DNA from: Streptomyces sp. NBC_00536
Lineage (GTDB): Bacteria; Actinomycetota; Actinomycetes; Streptomycetales; Streptomycetaceae
Length of the DNA: 64,000 nucleotides
Direction: 5' to 3'
Assembly: GCF_036346295.1 (NCBI RefSeq)
Contig: NZ_CP107819.1
Span: 682,001 to 746,000, forward strand
This document shows positions 9,078 through 15,795 of the stretch, piece after piece. Positions within the stretch are counted from its first letter, which is position 1; each line of letters opens with the position of its first letter. Position numbers and translations under genes: made by a program. The notes below the pieces were generated by a model. The model did no database searches. It worked only from the letters and a program-made list of their open reading frames with translations, and was not told the origin of the DNA.

Positions 9078-9665
9078 ATGACGGTCATGGACCACAGCAC
9101 GCACGAGCACGGCACTCACGAGCACGAGGCGCACGAGCACGAGGCGCACCAGGCACACACGGGGCATGGGGACCACGCAGGGCACGCAGGGCACGCAGGG
9201 CATTCGGGCCACGCGGGGCATCAGCCGGGCGGGGTGACCTGGGGGGCCGCCGCCCAGGCGACCGTGCACTGCCTCACCGGGTGCGCCATCGGCGACATCC
9301 TCGGGATGGCCGTCGGCACCGCCCTGGGCTGGGGCAACGCACCCACCATGATCCTCGCGATCGTCCTGGCGTTCGTCTTCGGCTACTCCCTGACCCTGTT
9401 CGGGATCCGCAAGGCCGGTCTGGACTTCAAGAGCGCCCTCAAGATCGCACTGGCCGCCGACACCGTCTCCATCATCGTGATGGAACTCGTCGACAACGGG
9501 ATCGTCGCCGTGGTCCCCGGCGCGATGGACGCCCAGCTGAACGAGCTCCTCTTCTGGACCTCGCTGCTCGGCGGCTTCGTCATCGCCTTCCTGCTCACGA
9601 CCCCGGTCAACAAGTGGCTGATCGGCCGCGGCAAGGGCCACGCCGTCGTCCACGCCTACCACTGA
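9078..9665 (+). CDS. His-rich DUF4396-like membrane protein, probably metal-responsive
   Basis: Membrane protein of 195 residues from ATG 9078. The N-terminal segment is a low-complexity His/Gly/Ala/Glu run (HEHEAHEHEAH, then repeated GHA units) with well over ten His, a likely metal-binding tail. Four hydrophobic helices follow, including VHCLTGCAIGDILGMAVGT and NELLFWTSLLGGFVIAFLL, matching my recollection of DUF4396 proteins. A GTG at 9033 in the same frame lies at the expected start of a leaderless transcript from the TATACG box and would add 15 residues; the start is uncertain. The CsoR-type operator upstream and the His tail together point to copper or another soft metal. Transport direction and partner are unknown. 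Confidence 0.72.
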   Translation: MTVMDHSTHEHGTHEHEAHEHEAHQAHTGHGDHAGHAGHAGHSGHAGHQPGGVTWGAAAQATVHCLTGCAIGDILGMAVGTALGWGNAPTMILAIVLAFVFGYSLTLFGIRKAGLDFKSALKIALAADTVSIIVMELVDNGIVAVVPGAMDAQLNELLFWTSLLGGFVIAFLLTTPVNKWLIGRGKGHAVVHAYH

Positions 9666-9706
9666 GTTCTTACGAAACACGGAACGAGAGCCGTGGGAAC
9701 GCGTTC

Positions 9707-9743
9707 GGCGTCCTCGGCCGATCCATAATCGACCGAGGACGCC
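9707..9743. terminator. 16-bp imperfect stem-loop between DUF4396 and GPP34 genes
   Basis: GGCGTCCTCGGCCGAT (9707-9722) pairs with ATCGACCGAGGACGCC (9728-9743), one mismatch, loop CCATA. It lies 41 bp after one stop and 34 bp before the next start, so it is probably a terminator, though an operator is possible. Confidence 0.6.
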
Positions 9744-9777
9744 GAGGAACTGCACGCGTGGCCGGAAGGGGCCCTTC

Positions 9778-10401
9778 ATGACCACACCGCGGGACTTGCT
9801 GATCGTCGCCATGGACATGGAGACCGGTCGCCCTGTCGAACAGGGCGAGCTGTCGCTCGCGCTCGCGGGGGCCGAGGTGATCGACCTCCTCGCCGCGCAG
9901 GCCGTCCGGCTGGACGGGGACCACATCGTGCCGGGCTACCAACCCGCCTTGGCCGACCGCCTATTGGGCGAGGCGGCCGGGGCGCTCGTCCGTACGGAGC
10001 CGTACGAGCCGGTCGCCGACTGGCTGTGGCGCAGGGGCCGCGGCCTGTCCGCGGCGTACCGCGCCGAACTCGAAGCGGAGGGTCAGCTCGTCCGGCCGCG
10101 CCGCCGCGGCATCTCCTTCCGGGCCGGCGAGTCGGAGCTGGTCGACTCGCCCGCCCGCCGCCAGGCCGCGGACCGCTGGGCATCGGACGAGCCCGTACTG
10201 TCCAGCCTGGCGGAGGCCGTGGGGGTGCTGCCCCGCGACGCGCGGACCGCGGACTCCCCGCCCCCGGACGTGACCGACGACGCCGTGGCGACGGTGCTGG
10301 CGACCGTGGGCGACGCCCTGGTCGAGCTGGCGGCCGTACGGCAACGCCGCTCCATCGAGGACGCGGCCTTCGACAACATCTGGCGCGGCAGCGGCGGTTG
10401 A
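9778..10401 (+). CDS. GPP34-family (GOLPH3/Vps74-like) phosphoprotein
   Basis: Soluble protein of 207 residues with the GPP34 pattern: DLLIVAMDMETGRPV near the start, a long helical region, and LVELAAVRQRRSIEDAAFDN at the end. Eukaryotic members bind phosphoinositides at the Golgi. Actinobacterial copies are numerous and their role is not established, although membrane association has been suggested. The gene stands alone between two hairpin/gap regions. No signal peptide or membrane helix is visible. The ATG at 9778 follows GGAAGGGGCCC, a usable ribosome binding site. Confidence 0.85.
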   Translation: MTTPRDLLIVAMDMETGRPVEQGELSLALAGAEVIDLLAAQAVRLDGDHIVPGYQPALADRLLGEAAGALVRTEPYEPVADWLWRRGRGLSAAYRAELEAEGQLVRPRRRGISFRAGESELVDSPARRQAADRWASDEPVLSSLAEAVGVLPRDARTADSPPPDVTDDAVATVLATVGDALVELAAVRQRRSIEDAAFDNIWRGSGG

Positions 10402-10566
10402 CCCCCCGCACGCCGTAGTGCGCCCACGGCCCGGCCGTGCTCCCGCATGCCCTTTCGCGACTGTCCGCGGCTGTTCGCGGCCGGGCCCACGGGGGCAGCC
10501 TGTCCAGCAGGGTGACGCTTCCACGTCCGGACGGCACCCTCGACCGTGGCAGGAAGCGATTTCCCC

Positions 10567-10995
10567 ATGCCCATGACCACATTCCGCTTTTTCTGCACGC
10601 GCGTGGTGGCCCCGGCCGCGGAGATGCGCCGATTCTCCGGCGGCGCGGACTACCTGGAGAAGGAAGGGGGCGACGAGGTCAACAACCTGGTCACCGCAGC
10701 CCGGCACTACCGGGGCCTACCCACGGACCAGGCCATCGAGCACGTCGTCGGCGTCGTCGCCCGGCACGTCGACGAGTTCGCCGTTCTGGAGGACTCGCTC
10801 CGGGGACTGCGCACCACCCTCGGCCTGACCGCCGCGGAGCAACGGGGCGTGGAGCGCTACGTCGAGAGCATGCACCACATGATGCGCGGCTACCACGAGT
10901 GGGAACTCTCCACCGCCCGGTACCTCGACCACCAGCGCCCGCACACCCGGGAAACATCGGCGGCGCCACCCGGCCGTGGCAGCACGGTGCGGTGA
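10567..10995 (+). pseudogene. Terpene synthase remnant (C-terminal part only)
   Basis: About 142 codons, matching only the C-terminal third of a class I terpene synthase (normally about 330-360 residues). YLEKEGGDEVNNLV resembles the region around the Mg-binding NSE motif, followed by the usual helices EHVVGVVARHVDEFAVLE and VERYVESMHHMMRGYHEW. The aspartate-rich DDxxD region and everything before it are absent, and the first 25 or so codons do not resemble the family. The stop overlaps the beginning of a P450-like stretch in another frame. Streptomyces commonly pair a sesquiterpene synthase with a P450 (for example epi-isozizaene synthase/CYP170), so this looks like the decayed relic of such a pair. 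Confidence 0.65.
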
Positions 10996-11420
10996 TCGAC
11001 GTACCCCTCACGATGTACCGGATCACCACCGCGGTCACGGCGCGGCGCCTCTTCGCCGCCCATGAACGCGCTTCCTCGTTACCGGTCCACGCGAGCATGG
11101 ACATCGTCACCAAGGGCGTCGCCCGGCGCATCATGATGCCCGTGCCCGGCGCCGACCGGATCCCCACCCCGGCCAACCGGCGCTACCGCCGCGCCCAGAC
11201 CGACCTGCGCGCCCTCACCCACCAGTTGATCGCCGACTACCGCGCCGACGACACCCCGCACCACGACCTCCTGTCGATGCTGCTGGCCGCCCGGGACGAC
11301 AACGGCCGGGGCCTGAGCGACGACGAGATCCACGACCAGGTCATCACCTTCCTCCTCGCGGGCATGGAGACCACCGCGGGGCTCCTCTCCTGGATCTGGC
11401 ACCTCCTGGCGCGTCGCTCA
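10992..11420 (+). pseudogene. Cytochrome P450 remnant (central region with I-helix)
   Basis: About 143 codons of P450-like sequence. HQLIADYRADDTPHHDLLSM and LSDDEIHDQVITFLLAGMET end in the I-helix motif AGMETT. The N-terminal 170 or so residues and the whole C-terminal half, including ExxR and the heme-Cys loop, are missing. The frame begins at a GTG (10992) that overlaps the terpene-synthase stop as GTGA, echoing the overlapping layout of intact synthase/P450 operons. Beyond about 11420 the resemblance stops and an unrelated gene enters on the other strand. It cannot encode an active P450. Confidence 0.6.
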
Positions 11421-11480
11421 CCCCCCGCCCGTACTCCGCCCGCCTCACCCGCCGCCGGCCGGTGCTGTGACCTACGACCG

Positions 11481-12212
11481 TCAGGCCCTGCGGATGTTGT
11501 ACGAGATACCGCTGCCGGCGCAGCCGGAGTTCTGGTACTGGCCGGTGACGACCCATCCTGTCGGGATGGGAGAGAAGGAGCACACGCTGGCGTAGTTCGC
11601 TCCGGCGGCGTTGGCAATGGTGTAAGCGATGCCGGTGCCGGCACAACCGGAGGTCGCGTACGAGGTGGTGACGACCCACCCGGCCGGGATCGGCGAGAAC
11701 GAACACACCGTCGCGGAGCTGGCGTTGGCCGCGTTGCTGATGCTGTAGGCGATACCGGTGCCCGCGCAACCGGAGCTGGCGTACGAGCTGGTGACGACCC
11801 ACCCGGCCGGAATCGGGGAGAAGGAGCACACCGTGGCCGAGTTCACCGTGGCCGCGTTGCCAATGTTGTAAGCGATGCCAGTGCCCGCACAACCCGAGCT
11901 CGGGTACGAGCTGGTGACGACCCACCCGGCCGGAATCGGCGAGAACGAGCACACGATGATGCCGTTCTGCCCGCTCGGATCGGCGATGTTGTACGCGACG
12001 CCGGTGCCGGGGCAGCCGCTGCTGCGGTAGGAGCTGGTGACCACCCACCCTGCCGGAATGGGGGAGTTGGAGCAGATGATCGCGCTGCCGGCGAGCTGTT
12101 GCGGGGCCGCTTGTGACGGCGCGGTCGCGGCGGTCATCACGCCCAGCATCAACAGCACGACCGTCACCAGATGCGGTATGTGGTTCCGTAAGGTCTTCAT
12201 TGCCAGCCTCAT
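11481..12212 (-). CDS. Secreted protein of five tandem 41-residue Cys-containing repeats
   Basis: Protein of 243 residues; I do not recognise a named family. An N-terminal export signal (hydrophobic VTVVLLMLGVMTAATA, then APSQAA) is followed by five near-identical repeats of exactly 41 residues. Each carries CSFSPIPAGWVVT, then about seven residues and SGCAGTGIAYNI. Each unit has two Cys 20 residues apart, consistent with one disulfide per repeat outside the cell. The DNA repeats with a 123-bp period. The ATG at 12212 has GGAGAAG upstream; an ATG at 12200 is an alternative. A stand-alone gene, placed antisense to the decayed P450. A structural, adhesive or binding role is possible, but nothing in the sequence decides it. 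Confidence 0.8.
   Translation of the reverse strand: MRLAMKTLRNHIPHLVTVVLLMLGVMTAATAPSQAAPQQLAGSAIICSNSPIPAGWVVTSSYRSSGCPGTGVAYNIADPSGQNGIIVCSFSPIPAGWVVTSSYPSSGCAGTGIAYNIGNAATVNSATVCSFSPIPAGWVVTSSYASSGCAGTGIAYSISNAANASSATVCSFSPIPAGWVVTTSYATSGCAGTGIAYTIANAAGANYASVCSFSPIPTGWVVTGQYQNSGCAGSGISYNIRRA
11484..12110 (-). repeat. Five tandem 123-bp coding repeats
   Basis: The GTGACGACCCACC element recurs at 11668 and 11791, 123 bp apart, and again at the same period. Units differ mostly at synonymous sites and in the last ten codons (for example IGNAATVNS versus ISNAANASS). This indicates in-frame duplication, either fairly recent or homogenised. Confidence 0.85.
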
Positions 12213-12283
12213 ATCTTCTCCGCGCTCCAGGACTACGTTGGCGCAGCTGAGATGATGTCAGAGTTGCTCCAGGGGCACACCAC

Positions 12284-12634
12284 TTACAGGTCGGTGGCCC
12301 GCTCGTGACGGGGCTCGTACAGGCCGATCTCACCACCACCCGGCAGTCGGAGCCTGGTCAGCCTGCCCCAGCGCGCGTCCGTGACCGGCTGCGAGAACTC
12401 CACTCCCCTGGCGGTCAGGTTCTCCACCGTCGCGTCGATGTCGTCACACATCAGGTACAGCTCCTGCGACTCCGGGCCGTCCATCGGATGTACCGCGACC
12501 TCGGTCGGCGGAAGCTTGAAGATCAGCCAGCCGCCTCCCGCGTCGACGTGCGGGTACTCCAGCACGTCCCTGAAGAAGGCCCGGTCCGCTTCCGCGTCAC
12601 GGCTGTAGACGATGACGTGCCCACCAGTGATCAT
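12284..12634 (-). CDS. VOC superfamily (glyoxalase/bleomycin-resistance-like) protein
   Basis: Small cytosolic protein of 116 residues from ATG 12634. The vicinal-oxygen-chelate pattern is clear: HVIVYSRDAEADRAFFRDVL at the start, GGGWLIFKLPPTEVAVHP in the middle, ELYLMCDDIDATVENLTARG, and a C-terminal LPGGGEIGLYEPRH. Candidate metal ligands include His5-like, Glu and His positions, but the fold is shared by enzymes and binding proteins, so no substrate is proposed. It is divergent from the racemase gene, with about 150 bp between them for both promoters. Confidence 0.85.
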   Translation of the reverse strand: MITGGHVIVYSRDAEADRAFFRDVLEYPHVDAGGGWLIFKLPPTEVAVHPMDGPESQELYLMCDDIDATVENLTARGVEFSQPVTDARWGRLTRLRLPGGGEIGLYEPRHERATDL

Positions 12635-12785
12635 GCGGTCAGGGTAGGTGCCGCGATGGGCGACACCGTGATACGACGCAGCTTCGGTCACATCAAAGCA
12701 ATCCTTATGGATACGGGTGACATGGATTGTCTCGCTTATGCTTGCTTGCCTACGGGCAGCACGGCATGGGAACGAGGGCATGGGC

Positions 12786-13490
12786 ATGGGCATGGATATG
12801 AAGACGATCGGGCTCATCGGCGGCATGAGCTGGGAGTCGACGGCCGAGTACTACCGGATCCTCAACGAGCGCACGCGCGAGCGGCTCGGCGGGCTGCACT
12901 CGGCCCGCTGCGTGCTCTACTCCGTGGACTTCGCGGAGATCGAGGGTTTGCAGGTCCAGGGACGGTGGGCGGAGGCCGGTGAGGTGCTCGCCGACGCCGC
13001 GCGGTCCTTGTCGGCGGCCGGTGCCGAGCTGCTGCTCATCTGCACCAACACCATGCACCGGGTCGCGGACTCCGTCGAGGCCGCGACCCCGGTCCCGCTG
13101 CTCCACATCGCGGACGCCACCGCGGACGCCGTCCACGGCGCGGGGCTGCGCCGGGTGGGGCTGCTGGGCACCGCGTTCACCATGGAGCAGGAGTTCTACC
13201 GGGGCCGTCTCGCGGCGAGCGGGCTCGACGTCCTCGTCCCCGACGCCGAAGGGCGTGCGCTCGTACACCGCGTGATCTACGACGAACTCTGCCTGGGCGT
13301 CGTCCGCGACGACTCGCGGGAGGCCTACCGGCAGGTCGTCGCGGACCTCATCGCCCGGGGCGCCGAGGGCGTCATCCTGGGGTGCACCGAGATCGAACTC
13401 CTCCTCGGCCCCGAAGACAGCCCCGTACCGCTCTTTCCCACGGCCCGCCTGCACGCCGAGGCGGCGGTCGACGCGGCGCTGAGCGACTGA
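12786..13490 (+). CDS. Aspartate/glutamate racemase-family protein
   Basis: Cytosolic cofactor-independent racemase-type protein of about 234 residues. Both catalytic Cys motifs are present: CTNTMH (first half) and GCTEIELL (second half), with IGLIGGMSWESTAEYY at the N-terminus, as in aspartate racemases. The reading frame has ATGs at 12780, 12786, 12792 and 12798; 12786 is favoured because CGAGGG at 12773-12778 lies 7 bp upstream. It is divergent from the VOC gene. Aspartate is the likelier substrate class by motif, but members also act on glutamate or hydantoins. Confidence 0.87.
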   Translation: MGMDMKTIGLIGGMSWESTAEYYRILNERTRERLGGLHSARCVLYSVDFAEIEGLQVQGRWAEAGEVLADAARSLSAAGAELLLICTNTMHRVADSVEAATPVPLLHIADATADAVHGAGLRRVGLLGTAFTMEQEFYRGRLAASGLDVLVPDAEGRALVHRVIYDELCLGVVRDDSREAYRQVVADLIARGAEGVILGCTEIELLLGPEDSPVPLFPTARLHAEAAVDAALSD

Positions 13491-13535
13491 GCCGCTGAGC
13501 GGAACCACCGCGGCCCGGCGTCCGTCCTGTAAGCC

Positions 13536-14558
13536 GTGATCAATACGAACAACATGACGGTCGAGCAGGTCGAGCAGTTCGCCGATGCTTGGCAGCACAT
13601 CAACGACGCTTCCCCCGCGGCGGAAGCGGACCCCCTCGTCCTGGACTGCGCCCGGCGGCTCGCCGCCGACCCCGGCGGGGACCGGGCCCATGTGTGGGTG
13701 TCCGGGCTGGTGGCGATGTCGGGCTACCTCGCGTGGCGGCCAGGGGCGGCCGCCGAGCGCGCCGCGCTCGACGCGCTGCGCGCCGCGGCGAAGGCGCTGG
13801 ACAGTCGGGCCTGTTCGCACGACGGGCACCCGTACGAGGCCGCGATGGACTCGGTGGAGGACGAGGTCTGGCAGGGCGACACCGGGCTGCTGACCGGTGA
13901 ACTCGCGGCGCGGGACGGTGGCGTCGACGCGGAACGGGTGCTCTGCCCGCGCAACGTGGCGGGTTGGGCCCGCCTCGTCACGGACGTACTGGCCCCGCTC
14001 ACCGTGCGCCGCATCCCCGTGGGCGCGCCGGAGGACCACCAGAGCCGGATCGACGACCTCTCCGGGATCGTGTCCGACTACCCGTACTGCGAGCCCGACG
14101 AGGTGCTGGCCGACGAGGCGGGCCGGCTGCCGTCACGGCCGACCCGGGGCGTACTGGCCGGCTACCTCGTGACCATGAACGCGACGTGCTGGTACGCCGC
14201 TTCGGAACGGATCACCGAACGCTCCGTACCCGAGGCGATGATCGAGGGCATCCGGGCCGCCCTCGCGCTGCTGAGCGACGGAGAGTGCACGCACGGCCCC
14301 GGCGAGCACCCCGACACCGGCGATCCGGAGCACCTCGCCCAGGTCGGATACTTCCTCCGCAGTCCGGGCGGCCGCGCCGAGATCGCCGAGCACCACGGGT
14401 GGGACGCGGAGGAGGAGGGCGATGAAGGCGATGAGGAAGGTGAGCCGCTGGACGCGTGGGTGTGTGCCGCGTTCCTGCGGGGTCTGGGGCAGGAGGCGCT
14501 CGGCGCGCTGACGGACGCCCTCGCGAACACGTCGGATCCGATCGCGGAGCCAGCGTGA
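13536..14558 (+). CDS. Uncharacterised protein with internally duplicated CxH motif
   Basis: Protein of 340 residues, not recognised. The two halves look duplicated. Each has a GL/GYLV-type helix, an alanine-rich helix ending in ALRAAAKALD or IRAALALLSD, and then a Cys-x-His motif (ACSHDGHPYE in the first half, ECTHGPGEHPD in the second). An acidic stretch (EEEGDEGDEEGE) lies near the C-terminus. The CxH pairs suggest metal binding. No signal or membrane segment. GTG 13536 is used; ATG 13554 is the alternative, and neither has a clear ribosome binding site. The stop overlaps the next start as GTGA, so the downstream small gene is probably translationally coupled. Confidence 0.7.
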   Translation: MINTNNMTVEQVEQFADAWQHINDASPAAEADPLVLDCARRLAADPGGDRAHVWVSGLVAMSGYLAWRPGAAAERAALDALRAAAKALDSRACSHDGHPYEAAMDSVEDEVWQGDTGLLTGELAARDGGVDAERVLCPRNVAGWARLVTDVLAPLTVRRIPVGAPEDHQSRIDDLSGIVSDYPYCEPDEVLADEAGRLPSRPTRGVLAGYLVTMNATCWYAASERITERSVPEAMIEGIRAALALLSDGECTHGPGEHPDTGDPEHLAQVGYFLRSPGGRAEIAEHHGWDAEEEGDEGDEEGEPLDAWVCAAFLRGLGQEALGALTDALANTSDPIAEPA

Positions 14559-14830
14559 GCGACAAGATGCGCCAGCGGTCCGAGGCGATGCGCGGCCACT
14601 TCCAACAGGCCGCCGAGCAGGGCGGGTTCACCCTTTCCCCGGCCCAGTCGGCCGCCGTGGAACGGCTTTCCCGGGTCGCGGGCGAACTGGCCTCGTCACG
14701 CGGCCTGTTCCGCTCGCACACGCCGCGCAGCCTTTACGTCTGGGCCTGTCGGGCGCGGCAAGAGCTGTTCCCGATCGGCGACCACCCGCTCGCTGGGCTC
14801 CCGGAGGACTCCACGCTGATGCGCAGCTGA
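14555..14830 (+). CDS. Small uncharacterised protein coupled to the CxH-duplicated protein
   Basis: A 91-residue helical, basic protein starting at GTG 14555, whose first base precedes the TGA of the upstream gene (GTGA overlap). Segments: MRQRSEAMRGHFQQAAEQ, LSPAQSAAVERLSRVAGELA, and a C-terminal SLYVWACRARQELFPIGDHP. No domain is recognised. The overlap argues for co-expression, and perhaps physical partnership, with the 340-residue protein. Confidence 0.6.
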   Translation: MSDKMRQRSEAMRGHFQQAAEQGGFTLSPAQSAAVERLSRVAGELASSRGLFRSHTPRSLYVWACRARQELFPIGDHPLAGLPEDSTLMRS

Positions 14831-14847
14831 CGGCTCCGCCCCGTCAG
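14827..14847. terminator. Stem-loop between convergent genes
   Basis: CTGACGG (14827-14833) pairs with CCGTCAG (14841-14847), loop CTCCGCC. It overlaps the stop codon of the small gene and faces the end of the membrane-protein gene, so it could terminate in either direction. Confidence 0.5.
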
Positions 14848-14889
14848 GGGCCGGGGCGGGGGCGGGGGCGGCCGGCACCGGGCACACGT

Positions 14890-15795
14890 CTACCGGGGTG
14901 CCGGTCCGCCCGCCGCCACGCTCACCGGCGCCGCCGCCCGGTCGCGGTGGAACACCACGTCCGCCATCCGCCGCTCGGGGCCGCGGCGGCGCAGGTACAG
15001 GTGGCCGAGGAAGGCTGCCGGGCCGAAGATCACCTGGGCGGGGATCATGGTCGGCGCGTGGCCGGTGACCGCCGTGACGAGCTGCAGCGCGACCACGGGC
15101 GCGACCGCGCCGAAGACGGTGACCAGCACGATCCCGACCCGCAGGCCCGGCTTCCCGTAGGCCTTGTACGCGCAGGTGGTGAAGAGGGCGTACGCGAGCA
15201 GGTCGCCCATGCCGACCACGGCGCCCAGGTCGTCGCCGATGCGCAGGCCGGCGGCGGGGGCGAAGGGATAGCCCTGGATGGCGTCGGCCAGTTCCTCGGT
15301 GAGCGGGATGACCCAGGCGAAGAAGGCGTCGTACACGGCGAGCGCGAGCAGGAACCACGCGACGTTGCTCAGGCGCATGCCGCCCTGCACGTTGAGGTTC
15401 GTGGCGGATACGACGACGAGGCCGACGAGGCAGCTGTTCGCCACCCAGTACGGCGGGGCGGCCTCGCCGAACGCCATGTGGGAGACGAGGACGCTCGCGA
15501 TCAGGGCGGCGATCAGCGCCCAGCGCAGTCGGCCGGAGGCGATGACGGGCTGGTAGCCGACGGACAGCCCGCCCGCGAAGACGAGGGCGAGCACGACCGG
15601 GAGGACACCGCCGGGCAGCGCGAGGTAGACGTACGGCAGGGCCAGGACGAAGCCCATGATCACGAAGATGTCGCGCCCGTTGAAGACGCCGACCGGCGGC
15701 CTCGCCGCGCGCACGGTGCGGAAGTAGTGGACCGCTCCGGCGCACACCGCGAGCGCCAGGACGGTGGTGACCGTGAGCTGGAAGAAGACCGTCAT
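14890..15795 (-). CDS. Presenilin-like GxGD-motif polytopic membrane protein (putative intramembrane aspartyl protease)
   Basis: Membrane protein of 301 residues with about nine hydrophobic helices. One helix carries VYDAFFAW (Y155-D156) and a later one GMGD (195-198). This YD...GxGD pair is the catalytic signature of presenilin/signal-peptide-peptidase (family A22) proteases, with Asp156 and Asp198 as the candidate dyad. A later IPAQVIFGP sits where the PAL motif would be expected, but it is not a clean match. The ATG overlaps the stop of the upstream ligase (ATGA), so the two are translationally coupled in an operon led by a 29-residue peptide gene. Cleavage of that peptide is an attractive inference. 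A non-proteolytic membrane protein remains possible. Confidence 0.6.
   Translation of the reverse strand: MTVFFQLTVTTVLALAVCAGAVHYFRTVRAARPPVGVFNGRDIFVIMGFVLALPYVYLALPGGVLPVVLALVFAGGLSVGYQPVIASGRLRWALIAALIASVLVSHMAFGEAAPPYWVANSCLVGLVVVSATNLNVQGGMRLSNVAWFLLALAVYDAFFAWVIPLTEELADAIQGYPFAPAAGLRIGDDLGAVVGMGDLLAYALFTTCAYKAYGKPGLRVGIVLVTVFGAVAPVVALQLVTAVTGHAPTMIPAQVIFGPAAFLGHLYLRRRGPERRMADVVFHRDRAAAPVSVAAGGPAPR

Noticed and set aside
11481..12212. Regular 123-bp repeats considered as a CRISPR or satellite array
   Set aside because: The repeats stay in frame, encode a signal peptide plus conserved Cys motifs, and there are no unique spacers.
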